A DNA stretch of 64,000 bases from Diphasiastrum complanatum (taxonomy: Eukaryota > Streptophyta > Lycopodiopsida > Lycopodiales > Lycopodiaceae): assembly GCA_029204225.1 (NCBI GenBank), contig CM055113.1, positions 33,052,433-33,116,432 on the forward strand, written 5' to 3'. Positions 1 to 10,836 of this stretch are shown here, in pieces. The stretch's first letter is position 1. Every line of letters begins with the position of its first letter. The position numbers and the translations under genes were made by a program. The notes under the pieces were generated by a model. It was not told the DNA's origin. It did not search any database and saw only the letters and a program-made list of their open reading frames with translations.

Positions 1-2770
1 AACTGATCGCTACTTACAACTTAGAAATGGCTACTGATGTGTGATTCATTGATGGGAGTATCATGATTTTAATTTTAATTTTCTATGAACAGTGAACATA
101 GCTCAAAATAGAGTCTCACTACTCAATTCACAATTTCAATTCATATCCAAGTAATGCCCTACGCAAGAACTTTCATGGCACTTGTGAAGAGAAGTCCATT
201 CATGTGTGGCACTTACTAAAAATCATTTTATCTAAGCATACACTTGGTGTGCACTTATCAAGGGTGTCCCTCCACTGAATAAGCTTACTCTTCCCCATAA
301 GTTGTTTAAATCTTGTGTGTTAAATAAACTCCTGACGATGTAAAATTGATCTCTAGCTACTCTCTAGTCTAAAAACTACTCTACTTCATGTTGCATTTCT
401 AGTCCACTTATATTGGATGGTGATTCACAATCAGACTATTTGTTGATAGTCATAGAATCGTGTGAACATTTCTATGGCTTCTAAAGTACATACAATAACT
501 GGTACTAGATACTTGTTTTTCAACATCCTCTTCGGCATATACATTTTCAACATCTTCAATCTTGCAATTTTGTAGTAATCTATATTATCTTGCATTATCA
601 TTTTATTTGAATTGATAGTGAGGACATTGTCTTTTTGAGGAGGGACAGTTATAGGCGATACATATGCAAAAGGTCCATTTTCTAGAATTTAGAGACATCT
701 TGATTCAAATGGTAATTATGGATGATGGGTCTTCATGGTTGCTATTCTTTGAACAGACTGTGTAGTTTGGGGCCTTGGGTCCATCTTTATTCAGGACATC
801 TATGAGTTACAAGGTCATTATTGAGCTTCCAGCCCTGCATTGCAGACTTGAGGACAGCATTGTAAATATGCAGGTGACCAATGACCAAGAGGTTAGTTGC
901 TCATTTTAGAGATTAGCTTGATATTTAGTTTATCATCCTTCAATTTGCAATCAGCTTAGATATTATTGTGATTCATCATTCTCAAGCATATTGTTATTCT
1001 GTTACTATTATACATTTAATTTGCTCCTTACATTTAGAGTATCGCCTTTATTTGCATTCTATTATGATGTTTGGCTTATAACTCATACTACAATAAATGA
1101 TGTGAGAAAAATTCAACCTTGTTGAAAGCAGGTCGACAAGCACGCCATGACATCATTGGCTGTACTGCATTAAACAAAAACACGAGCATTAGCTATTCGA
1201 TCTTCACATACAACAACAACACATAAAGGTCTATCAACAATATACAATTGGAAAACAAAATAAAATATATATTCTTCAAAATATATTGTCTTCAAACCAG
1301 CTATACAACATGAACAAAATAATATTTGAATTCAAAATATTGTTTTTAATTTATAAAAAGAAAAATCATCACAAAATCTAAATTAAAAAAACAAATTCCA
1401 AATTATGTTTTTAAAAAATGTCTCTTGTGAAACATATCACTTTACTCTTACAAAGGACACAAAAACCACTAGTTTGAAGCATCATAATTTCACCAAATTT
1501 TGAATGAAAACATCTTGTACCAATCAAAACAGTAGAAAACCCAGTAATGATCATATCTGGTGGAAATCATTATAGTAGAGCTTTTTCAATATATGAGTTC
1601 AAGCTATTTAGAATAAGGATGACCCACAAAGCCCTAACCGATTTATGGTGATTTAGAATAGAAGCTTGAAAAATTCATATGCTCTAGCTTCTATATTCAA
1701 ATTGTCATGTGACTATTAAGCGCTCGAGACATTTTTTACTCTCCTCCCATAGTAGAAAACATAAATGCTAAGTTCTTCACAAAAGTAGTATGAGCGTATT
1801 CAAACCTTAACCTCAATAATATAAGACAGCAATCTACAAAATAAAGATAATTAGTTAGTCAAAATGGTTAATATGGGTTGAATGTAACTTGGTAATTGCA
1901 TGGATGCTTGATTCAGAGAAAGACAAATCCATCCAAAGTTATCAATGTAGGTGAATAAAAAGAATTCCCAAAAACAGCAAAATAGATTTGATTGCATAAA
2001 TCAACATGGGCAACCTAAAGCTTGATGGTTTCTATTCAAAATACATAAAAGCTGCAAAACACACATTATGCATTTTTTTCCTTTGGGAGAGTTGGGTGAA
2101 TAATAATTCGTAAATTTGATCAAAGTCCAAGGAAAGGGAATTGCACTCCCAAAAACATCCCTAAAAAACTAGGAATAGAAATGTCACATCATCATAATAC
2201 ATATGATAACACACATACATATAAGAACTTTGATTTTTAGAAATGTGAACTTTCAAATTACACATCATATAAACAAAATAAAGTATGAGTAATCTATTTA
2301 TATATGTGTCACCTCTTACTATACCAAAACTATGTAAGGTACCAAAGATTATTTTTATTTCTCCCTCATTTTCAGGGTTTTTGGTCAATGCAAGGAACGC
2401 TACATTTGAGAATATAAGATCATGAGCCCCAAGGATATGAGGATGTGTTTGCACGTTCCCAATTTTCACATTTGCAACATAATGTTCCCATGACCATTCC
2501 TAAACTCTAGAACTTGGGAACACGTGAATCGTTTAATGAACCACAATCCCACATTCTCCTTTGATACGTTTGCTCATATGTCAGTAAACTACTAAAAAAA
2601 GAGACAAAAAAATGTGGAAGGAACTTTCAACTATTTATGGAGCTTATTTATAAGCAACCACAATTTGAAAGAACTAATAATAGTCGTGAGACAGAAAATA
2701 ATAATGGATTTTAACATGCTTCACTGAAAACAAGTATTCCAAATTGTAAAAAACCTTATCCTCACAATGA
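1..2770. other. AT-rich stretch without a recognisable gene
   Basis: No convincing coding region, RNA gene or retroelement motif is visible on either strand. The longest minus-strand open frame here (2161-2469, 102 codons) has no recognisable domain and lies in DNA of ordinary AT-rich composition, so I do not call it a gene. The stretch could be intergenic DNA, intron, or old repeat sequence. Confidence 0.5.
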
Positions 2771-3765
2771 AGGAAAGAAATTTCTAAGACAATAAGCCTC
2801 AAGCACCTATAGTCGGATCAGCTTTGTTGCATAGTTGCACAGAGACGCGTTTCTGGGCAAACACGTTTCTGAAACCGTGTTTCTGATGTAGAAACGTTTA
2901 AAAAACAAAAATTGGAAAAATAGCTTATGGCTGAAATTTTTTTAGGGGATCAATGGTCAAACCAGCGTTTTGCCTCTCAAAAGTGCAGTAGATAGGGCAC
3001 AAACAGATCTTATTTTTAGGAGCTATTTGGTTGTTATTTGCTCTAGTTCTCAGCAAATGTTAATGCTACAGTTTTGGCTATCAACTCTATGGATGATGAT
3101 CACTTTTGCAATCATTTCACTGGAGATGTGAGTACAATGTGCATACAATTGGGGGCATAAATATTGGGCCCTCATCGGCGCGCATTTGAACCCCCAGTGC
3201 CCCCCCTGCTACTGTCATCGGGGGGGGGGGGTGGTCCAGTGGGCAGAGCCCCCCCGAAGCAAAAAGCGAGGTACAATTGCTCTACAGTTCTCTGTCTCTG
3301 TCCCACTAAAACCATATGTGATCGTAACGAACAGGCTAGAGGTTAGTTTTGGACAAAATCCAACATGGATTAATGCACCTGAACTGGACCATCCTGTACC
3401 CGAAACATTGGCAAACTATACAGATGTAATGCTCTTAATTAGAGATTTCATCTAATACCCATATTGACCACAAAAAAATCAAAAAAAAAAAAAAAAAACG
3501 CGTTTCTGAGAAATGCTGCAGCATAATCCAGAAACGCGTTTCTAAACCGCGTTTCAGAAACGCAGTGCAACTATGATTTGTTGTGTTACGTTATTGTGGA
3601 AACAAGCTTCGGAAAAAAGTCTCGCAATCAGTTAAAAAGATTTAAAGAAATTTCTAAGACAATAAACCTCAAGCACCTACAATTGGATCACCTTCTATGT
3701 TTTGTTGCATTACATTATTGTGGAAACAAGCTTTGGAAAAAAAAGTCTCGCAATCAGTTAAAGAG
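2771..3765. repeat. Tandem duplication of about 116 bp, first unit split by an insertion
   Basis: The sequence around 2771-2829 plus 3577-3640 is repeated at about 3641-3765. Shared landmarks in order are an AAATTTCTAAGACAATAA block, CTCAAGCACCTA, GGATCA, TTTTGTTG, TTATTGTGGAAACAAGCTT and AGTCTCGCAATCAGTTAAA. Removing the inserted element and one target copy gives a period near 116 bp. The second unit therefore preserves the uninterrupted sequence of the insertion site. Confidence 0.75.
2830..3575. mobile_element. hAT-like non-autonomous DNA transposon (MITE), 746 bp
   Basis: The ends are an 11-bp terminal inverted repeat, CATAGTTGCAC at 2830-2840 and its complement GTGCAACTATG at 3565-3575. 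Inside both ends there are several ACGCGTTTCTG/CAGAAACGCGT repeats in inverted arrangement. The flanks CTTTGTTG (2822-2829) and ATTTGTTG (3576-3583) match at 7 of 8 bases, which fits an 8-bp hAT target duplication. The neighbouring tandem unit shows the empty site with one copy of TTTTGTTG. No transposase is encoded. The interior holds a G-run and C-run patch near 3190-3255. hAT assignment rests on target-site length and general TIR form only. Confidence 0.7.
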
Positions 3766-5570
3766 TGAATCATTTTAAAACAAAAGCACGAGCAATGGAA
3801 ACTATTTCAAACAGTTTGGATGAAAAGAGGCACATCTTGTAGAGTGAAAACATTCACCAGTTAGAAGAACATAGTTGTCAAGGGATCATAAAAAGTCCAA
3901 CTATTGATAAATCCACTAGACATCCTAGAACTCAATAATTCCAACTAATACAACCATATGAGCATATGGTTGCGTGTTCTAAGACTAGTCGATGTCTTCA
4001 CATATCCTCTGTATTCATTTGAGGCTTGAATTTTGACCTAAATGGTAATCGTTGAACTCTAATTGCACAATTGTCTTGAGCATAATATGGTGGTCCAAGA
4101 TAATACGAGAAGACTGGATTTGATTCCACCCATAAACGCGCAACATTCCAAAACACTGTGTTTTGATCGCGTTCAAGAACACTACAGCGTTCCAAATCAG
4201 AACAAAGTGCTGTTTTTTTCATTTTTGGTTTCCTTTTTGTAATGGATGTGTTATGGTAAAAAAAACACCACCTGAAGGCTGTAAAAAAAATTAAAGTATA
4301 TTACAAAAGTTTGTGAACTGCGAATCAAACTATCAGTGATCATTGATGCATGGTGTTTGGATTTCAAACAATCCAGATTCCAATTTATTGGCATAGGTTA
4401 CAATCATATACATTAAGCTGCCATGTACAGTAATGAGTTATTCAAGAGCCTTCTAGAAGTTGTGTAGCAACCTTTTCGTAAATATCACAATTATTGTAGA
4501 ACCCAGATTTCTAGTCTGATTGAGAATGACGAAAGAGAAAAAGGACACACAAACTACCATCCAAAAATTGACTAGTTAAGTTATAAACTTGAAATAAGCA
4601 GTGCCTGAAGAAGTTTTGTTTATAAGTCTTAGACACAAATATATTCACATTGAGGTGAGACATGACTCGAGTCTAAACATACAAAGTATCCATACATAAA
4701 TCTTACCTAATTCTAGATTCGTGGTAATATCAGCAAATGTGCGAGACGACAAGAACCAGTTATTCTGTTCATAGTATGGGATTTAACAGGTAATAATCGA
4801 GTAACAGAAACAACACAGTAAGCTGTTACTCGAGCATATATTAAGTGCTTACCATCATAGACAACAAATTACATAAAATATTCACCCATTCATCTATGTT
4901 TTCTGACAACAAAAAAGCAGGTTTCTGAGCAGTAATCTGCTAGAAAGAGACATAGGTAGCAGAAAGCAAAAATATTAAAGCAATAAAGTCCAAAAGGTCT
5001 TCAATGGAACAATAGCAACCAAACAAAATCATTGAATGTAAACAATCCCTTTTCCTAATACTCAAAACATGTCATTATGAGTAAAATGAAGGATGAAGTC
5101 AACAAATGTGTTTCTTAAATCCTAAAAAATGCAGAAAAATGTCTAACAAACATCGTAAAAAGTGTTTATGTCAGACGTATATTAAAAAACAGCTTATAGT
5201 AATTTTGCCAACTATCCACTACCATATTTGCCAAAACCAATAAAAGAAGTAAAATTTGATAAAAATACAGCATAAGCGTAAGTTTCTTTGACTAGAAGTG
5301 GTATATGGGTTGAAACATTCACTCTTTCATCTATAATTTTTAACACCGTTAACACAGGTTTCTATTTAGAAATATGTTGGTAAGAGTCACGAGTGGTAGG
5401 CCTCGAAATCATAGTTATACATATTACATAGTAGCAACTGCGGTATATTAGTAAACATCTATATTTTAGTAATTGTAGTCTTTTAGCAAGAGCAAGAAGA
5501 AGTTACACCATCGTTGAGTAGAGCAAGAAAACACCGTAGCACCACCAACAAAAACAATGCAGTAGGAAAA
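3766..5570. other. No gene recognised
   Basis: AT-rich DNA with stops in all frames. A 74-codon minus-strand frame at 3998-4222 has no domain I can name. The sequence near 4130-4200 contains several GAACGC/GCGTTC words, which suggests old repeat DNA. Confidence 0.4.
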
Positions 5571-5857
5571 AGTGAGAGGCAGTAGCACCGAGAGGTAGAT
5601 AAGAAGCCCACGCATAGCATGAGAGCGCACGCATGCGCTAGCGGCCGCCACCCTTCCTAAACACCATCCTGAATGCGCTTCCACCCAGTAGCAACAAGGG
5701 AAACCTTCACGCGGAGGAGCACGCATCAAAAACGGCCAAAGCAAGGCAAGCAAAGGCAACAAGGCAGAGGAAAGAGGGCAAGGGGCACTTGGCCATCATC
5801 TCTTACAATAGATACTAGCAATGTGAGCCCGCAAGTCTGCGGGCGGGTAGGCGTTTC

Positions 5858-5879
5858 GGGCGGGCAGGGCAGGGTGGGA
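5858..5879 (+). other. G-quadruplex consensus motif
   Basis: Five runs of three G are separated by one- or two-base loops (GGG-C-GGG-CA-GGG-CA-GGG-T-GGG). It sits in a locally GC-rich island (about 5570-5900) that contrasts with the AT-rich surroundings. The island could be a decayed promoter or a different repeat. Open frames across it look like compositional artefacts. Confidence 0.6.
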
Positions 5880-5907
5880 TATGGCTCTTTGATTGGACCA
5901 AAGATGC

Positions 5908-6330
5908 AGTACGCGTTCCGGATCTCACGATATTCCCGTTAGGGTTTCCCGGATCGCAAATTTTTTTGATTATTTTTTTTCAAAGTTTGCCAATATGGGA
6001 GGATTTTTAAAAAGCAGTTCTTATGCAGTTCTGTTGCTTGGTTTCAGATGGTTAGGCCCACAAATTAGAAAACTTTTCAAAAACTTGCTGGTTGTCAGAA
6101 CTTTCTGGTTGTTTGGGGTTGGCTGCATTCATTGGCTTCAGTATATTTACATTCACTGTACAGATCTACAGCAATAATCTGCTCTTCATAAAGATATATC
6201 TCCATCCACTGTCCATATCTGCAGCAGTAAGCTGCTATACATTTGCAGATCGGGATTAGAAAAAAATTTGAAATTTTTTTTGCGATCCAGGTCAATGTGC
6301 ATTGCACGATCCAGAACGTTTTTGCAGCGG
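5908..6330. mobile_element. MITE-like element with long imperfect terminal inverted repeats
   Basis: The left arm (about 5908-5985, with CGTTCCGGATC and CCGGATCGCAAATTTTTTT) is repeated in inverted, imperfect form on the right (about 6250-6330, with TTTTTTTTGCGATCCAGG and GATCCAGAACG). The interior of about 270 bp has no coding potential. I could not define a clean target duplication, so the exact ends and the superfamily are open. A decayed foldback element or a segment of a larger inverted repeat are alternatives. Confidence 0.45.
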
Positions 6331-6347
6331 ATTGTGATCCGCTGCAA
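6322..6347. other. Perfect 11-bp hairpin
   Basis: TTGCAGCGGAT and ATCCGCTGCAA are perfect complements around a TGTG loop. The hairpin sits at the right edge of the inverted-repeat element at 5908-6330. It is not followed by a T run, so it is not a terminator; transposon-end structure is the likely context. Confidence 0.7.
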
Positions 6348-6359
6348 CGCTGGATTGGA

Positions 6360-7640
6360 CAGTAAGTAGTGATTAGCATGTCACATATAGGTGTAGGGTA
6401 AACTTTTTTTAAGGAGATACTCATCACTAACTATATTGGATTGAACATTTATGCTACTTCTTATTGAAAATACTAATCTGTTTTTTCAGCCCCAACTTAG
6501 TATCTAAATTGCTGTTAGGGTGACCTTAGGCCTACCAAATTGATGCTTCAGCCTTGAGACAGAAAGCAAGAATTCCTAATCCCAAAACATATTCTGGAAA
6601 ATCAACTCTTCCAAAGAACTTCATATACGTGCCCGTCTCTGTTGATGTTGATAAGGTTATGATTTTTATTGATGAAAGTAATCGCCTTACATTGATAAGG
6701 ATTACCCATAAAATAGTTTCGTTTTTGCACAGATGGATAAAGAAGAGAGAGAGAAATAGATAATGGGTTCCGAGAAAAACTACTTTAGAACATCCAAAAT
6801 ACTCAAGAACCTGACAATGTCGTAGGAAACTCCTATTGACACATTGATGTGTACTAAATCGCAGCTATCCAGAGGTTGAAGCGGCAGTGGCTGTTGAAGC
6901 TTCCGCTGCTGTTGTCGCTGTATCACTATTCAATGGTAGAGAACGCTTATGGGCAGGCAGAGGCCTCAAAGTTGTGCCACCGCCACCTCTTACTCTTGCA
7001 TCTGGGGTCCTGTCAAAGTTTCTCCTCGCAATGCTGTGTCAAAGTTTCTCCTGGCAACGCTGCAGCATATTGATCTTCTATACTATCCTTACGCTCGATC
7101 TCGCGAAGCAACTGCTCGAGCCTCTCCTTATTAACCCTAGCGATAGCCCAGCAATTGTCCGAGCAACAAAGGAAAAAAATACGCCGATAACAATAAACAA
7201 ACTCTTGATACGTAGCAAAATTCGCACACACAAATTAGCTGAGCAATAATACCAAGGAGTCTTCACGGCCAAGGTCACTGGGAAAGAGGTCACGCTGTAG
7301 GGTTCATTCTTCTTCTTCTCCACTGTTCCGCCATAGGTGTAGACTGATCATTAATAAGTTATTGCAATTACAACTTGTGTAAGAGCAAAATTTATAGAAG
7401 AATTAACTGTGCTGTTATTATAATGCAATCAGAGTAGACATCGGATGTATTTTTCATCATTCAACAATACATACTGCTTCGTCACATGACTTGTCTTGTT
7501 CTATTGTTTCTGTTATTCATGCTATTATGATCTGAGTTCTGATAATTGGCAAGGAAGCGATCATTCATTTTTCGCACTTGTGAATGATAATAATTTGTGT
7601 TTATGGTAGTATCAAATTAGTTTTTGTGATTACATTAACT
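6360..7640. other. No gene recognised; short internal duplication
   Basis: Several short overlapping frames occur between 6550 and 7320, but none carries a domain I recognise and they overlap on both strands. A 26-bp tandem duplication lies at about 7012-7062 (TGTCAAAGTTTCTCCTCGCA then TGTCAAAGTTTCTCCTGGCA, each followed by a few more shared bases). Confidence 0.4.
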
Positions 7641-7709
7641 ATTGTTTTTTCACAATCTAACTATTATTTCGAATAGTTATGCGACTCATATGCACCTTAT
7701 TTTCCAACA

Positions 7710-7721
7710 TGGTATCAAAGC
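7710..7721 (+). promoter_or_regulatory. Primer-binding site of Copia remnant C
   Basis: TGGTATCAAAGC differs by one base from the usual plant Copia site TGGTATCAGAGC, which pairs with the 3' end of initiator Met tRNA. It follows directly after TTTTCCAACA, a typical LTR end, so a 5' LTR ends at 7709; its start is not recognisable. Confidence 0.7.
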
Positions 7722-9510
7722 TAGATCCCGGCGGCCATTACTAAATGGAAGTAGAAGGATGGAAAGGCCTTCACCCTTATCACTCTCAATACAAGAGATA
7801 ATCATATCAGTCATGTTCGAAGCGCTTAAACTTCGTTAGAAGCTTGGAATGTTCTAAGCACTCTTTGTGATATTAGAGACGTGACTAGCAAACTTCATCT
7901 GAGGAAAAAGTTTGTCTCAATTAAAATGGTTGATTCACGATTACGAATAATTTGAACAACTTCAAGCAGATGTTTGCAAACCGCATAGAAATCAATGATG
8001 CAGATGCCATCATGACTCTCCTATCAAGCCTTCTTGACACCTACGAAATTGAGTAATCATTATTTCTACTCAGCAAGGTCTTGCATTGGCACGAATTTCA
8101 TCTATGCTATTGCAGAAAGAGATCCGGAAAAATGGATTTTCATTCTCTCATTCGACACCAGAATCGGAAGCTCTTTATTCAAAGAGATTCAATAAGAAGA
8201 AGAAGCAAAAGAAGTACAAAAGTCGAGTAATAATTCAACTTCAGAACAAGGCACAAATCCGAATTCAATATTATCAAAATCAAAATTGTTTTGCAAATAT
8301 TGCAAACGAACTGGACATTTGCTGGAGGATTGTCGAATTCTCAAATTGAAAAAGCAACAACAACGGTATACTAATGCAGCAGAAAGTTCAAAAGACTTCG
8401 ACAAAGAAGCTAATGAAGAAATTTCTATGGCAAATGAAGACCAACAAGATGTCGATTCTTGGTATTTGGATTTAGGTGCTACTCAGCACATGACAAGCTA
8501 GTGAAATTGGTTTCATGAGTACAGTGAAACCATAATTCAGAAGTATGTCTCATTGGGAAATAGCAAAACTCCCAGTGTCGATAGTTCGGCACCTTCAAAT
8601 TGCAATTTTAGAATGGTACTACTTTCATTCCAAATGTTTTTCATACTCCAAATCTTATCAAAAATCTATTTTCTATTAGTAAAATCATTGAGGGCCATAA
8701 AGTCATATTTAATTCTAATACTTGTTTGATATTAGACAAAAGCAAAAAGGTACTTGCGCTTGGAAAGAAGCAAGGCAATTTTTATAAGCTTAGTCATTGC
8801 AATGCTTCGACTGTTCAAGCTCTATATACTTCTACTTTAGAAGATAGAGATTTACTATGGCACTATAGAATGGGTCATGTCAATTTTGATTGTCTTCGAA
8901 ATATGTCAGCGAAAGAATTTGTTCGAGATCTCAACTGCAGCAACATTTCAGACCATACAATTTGTCGAAGCTATGTTCTAGCCAAGCATGCTAGAACTCC
9001 TTTCAAGTCTGATTTTAACACGTCTCCAAATTTGTGTTAGATATTGTGCACAACGACATATGTGGACCCATGCAGACTCTCTCGATAGGGGGAGCAAAAT
9101 ACTTTCTGACCTTCATCGACGATTACTCGAGAAAAACAATTGTCTATTTTTTGAAGAAACAATCAAAAGCCTTCAAGTATTTTCAGCTATTTATTCAAGT
9201 AGGAAGCTGAGAATCAAACTTTTAAAAAAAATCAAGGCAATTCGGAGTGATGGTGGAGACGAATTCATTTCGATTGAATTCAACGATTACTGCAAATCTC
9301 ATTACATTATTATTCCATATACCACCAATTATTCTCCATAGTCGAATGGAGTAATTAAACACAAAAATCATACACTTGTCAAAAGTGCGAAAAGTATGAT
9401 TCTACATGCAGGATTATTAAAGATTGTTTGGGCAAAGGCTGTATCGACATCTACATATCTTCAAAATTGACTTACAACCAAAGCCTTACTCAACAAAATA
9501 CCCGAAGAGG
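7722..9510 (+). pseudogene. Copia retrotransposon C: degenerate gag-protease-integrase
   Basis: Pieces of one Ty1/Copia polyprotein run in order on the plus strand, broken by stops and frameshifts. The gag segment around 7830-8050 reads like EAWNVLSTLCDIRD and SKLHLRKKF. A CX2CX4HX4C zinc knuckle (CKYCKRTGHLLEDC) lies near 8290-8335. The protease motif is DLGATQHM near 8467, where the usual DSG serine has become Leu, followed at once by a stop. A GAG-pre-integrase segment with MGHVNFDCL lies near 8865-8905. The integrase core starts near 9050 (FIDDYSRK) and has several frameshifts. Coding similarity stops at PEEV just before 9511, where an LTR-like sequence begins, so the integrase C-terminus, reverse transcriptase and RNase H are missing. 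The gag resembles fragment F near 36.2 kb. Confidence 0.85.
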
Positions 9511-9990
9511 TGTTGGAAAATTATGTGGGTTATCAGGAATATCGAATGATATCGGATCAAAGGAGCTCTGTTTAAAAAAGATCCTCTAATATCGTATCCA
9601 TAATGGTAGGATAGCAACGAAAGTAGAACAACGTACGGTTGTAGATCGAAAGTGCAACAGTTACCAGCGATAATCAAGATGAATAAACAATAGTAATGCT
9701 CAATAGAACAAACCAGTAGTGAGGACAAAAATGTACTCTTGATAAAAATCAGAAAGGGAGTATATGGGCGTGAAGCTGAGCGATTGTTGAGCTTCCGTTA
9801 TCTAGATAGTTAATCAGCTATCTCTTATAGATAACTAACTGAAAGATATTATTTACAAGTCTTTCAAGTCAGTACTTTCGACCTACTTAATTGATTACAA
9901 CCACATTGTAGTTGGTAACCGCTTTGGTAGTAATAAAGACTATGTACAAATAGGTGAACTCTCAGACCTAACCAAATATTGCCATAACAT
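9511..9990 (+). repeat. Probable truncated 3' LTR of Copia C
   Basis: The sequence begins TGTTGGAAAA, the exact inverse complement of the 5' LTR end TTTTCCAACA at 7700-7709, as expected for LTR termini. It follows the integrase reading frame with no reverse transcriptase between. The right end is lost where opposite-strand integrase sequence begins near 9990. The alternative is an unrelated LTR that inserted here. Confidence 0.5.
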
Positions 9991-10133
9991 ATCCCATTGG
10001 CCTTGTAGAACTCCTTGAATTCAGTGGAGATAAATTCTCCTCCTCCATATGTGTGTAGAGCTTTGGTCTTTCTCTGGGTAGGCAGATTGAGTTGGTTTAT
10101 TTCCTTGAATATATTTGTGGATTTTTTTTTCAA
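9990..10133 (-). pseudogene. Copia integrase fragment, minus strand
   Basis: The minus strand reads KTKALHTYGGGEF then STEFKEFYKANGI, matching the Copia integrase region normally written LRTDNGGEFTS...F...GI. The catalytic Asp position reads Tyr, so it is inactive. Orientation is opposite to element C, so it comes from a different insertion or an inversion. Confidence 0.65.
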
Positions 10134-10836
10134 GTGTCAATGTACACAAAACCCCAACGATATTTGTATGCAAAAATTTATCAGATAGTTTATTATCTGA
10201 ACTTATGGATGAACTCTGGGACAAAAGATCAGATGGAGAAAGAGAATGCAGAATTTAAATGTCTTTCATGTGCTTCCATATTTATCAAATTGAAAAACAA
10301 ATGTTGAGCTTATGCTTCCATTATCAAAGATGGAAAAAAAAAAAAGGTAAATGGGTGCCACTCGATCAAGACTTGGAAGCTAGTGGACATTCAAAATGAA
10401 AAAATATTGAAATTATATACAATGATGCCATTTTGAAATTATATACAATGATGACGTGTGTTGAGGTGAAAGAAGATTGGAGTCTAAATTACATCAAGCA
10501 AAACTTTCTAATACAATCTTTGTACTAATTGTAACCCACTTTGTATTAGTTTTATGCAGGTACGTAAAAGACATGAGCTCGAGATCAAATGTAGAGATAT
10601 TGGCAAAACAATCCAGCTTATGGAAGAACATTGAGATTCACTATCAACAAATACATGCCAATCATCATGTCTTTTTATCAATATAGAAAATCGCATTTTA
10701 GTATTACACTATGAACACAAACTGATTGTAAGAATCTCTATTGATATCAATAAAAAAAAACCCATAAACGGGTTGTTTACATGTAAAATGATTGTATCTT
10801 TTTTTTTTTTATGTATCTCTATTTACAAATAGATCT
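10134..10836. other. No gene established; short repeats and a possible exon
   Basis: A 20-bp word TGAAATTATATACAATGATG occurs twice in tandem near 10406-10455. At 10559 an intron-like acceptor (TTTTATGCAG) precedes an open plus-strand stretch reading RKRHELEIKCRDIGKTIQL and then a stop. It might be a host or transposon exon, but nothing identifies it. Confidence 0.3.

Noticed and set aside
2161-2469. 102-codon minus-strand frame
   Set aside because: No domain, no splice or promoter context, and composition like the surrounding AT-rich DNA.
3225-3300. tRNA- or SINE-like box (GTGGTCCAGTGGGCAGAGC) resembling a Pol III A box
   Set aside because: I found no B box at the right distance and no acceptor-stem pairing, so no tRNA or SINE is called.
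3164-3455. Two overlapping plus-strand frames across the poly-C/poly-G patch
   Set aside because: They lie in the interior of the hAT-like element and exist because homopolymer runs lack stops.
3998-4222. 74-codon minus-strand frame
   Set aside because: No recognisable family; it overlaps repeated GCGTTC words, so probably repeat DNA.
5466-5942. Opposite-strand frames of 98 and 89 codons in the GC island
   Set aside because: They overlap each other on both strands and have biased, low-information composition typical of GC-rich chance frames.
6876-7323. Several leucine- or serine-rich frames on both strands
   Set aside because: No motif, mutual overlap, and a recent tandem duplication within them; not supported as genes.
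9864-10307. Independent small genes on both strands
   Set aside because: They are frames over an inverted Copia integrase scrap and LTR sequence.
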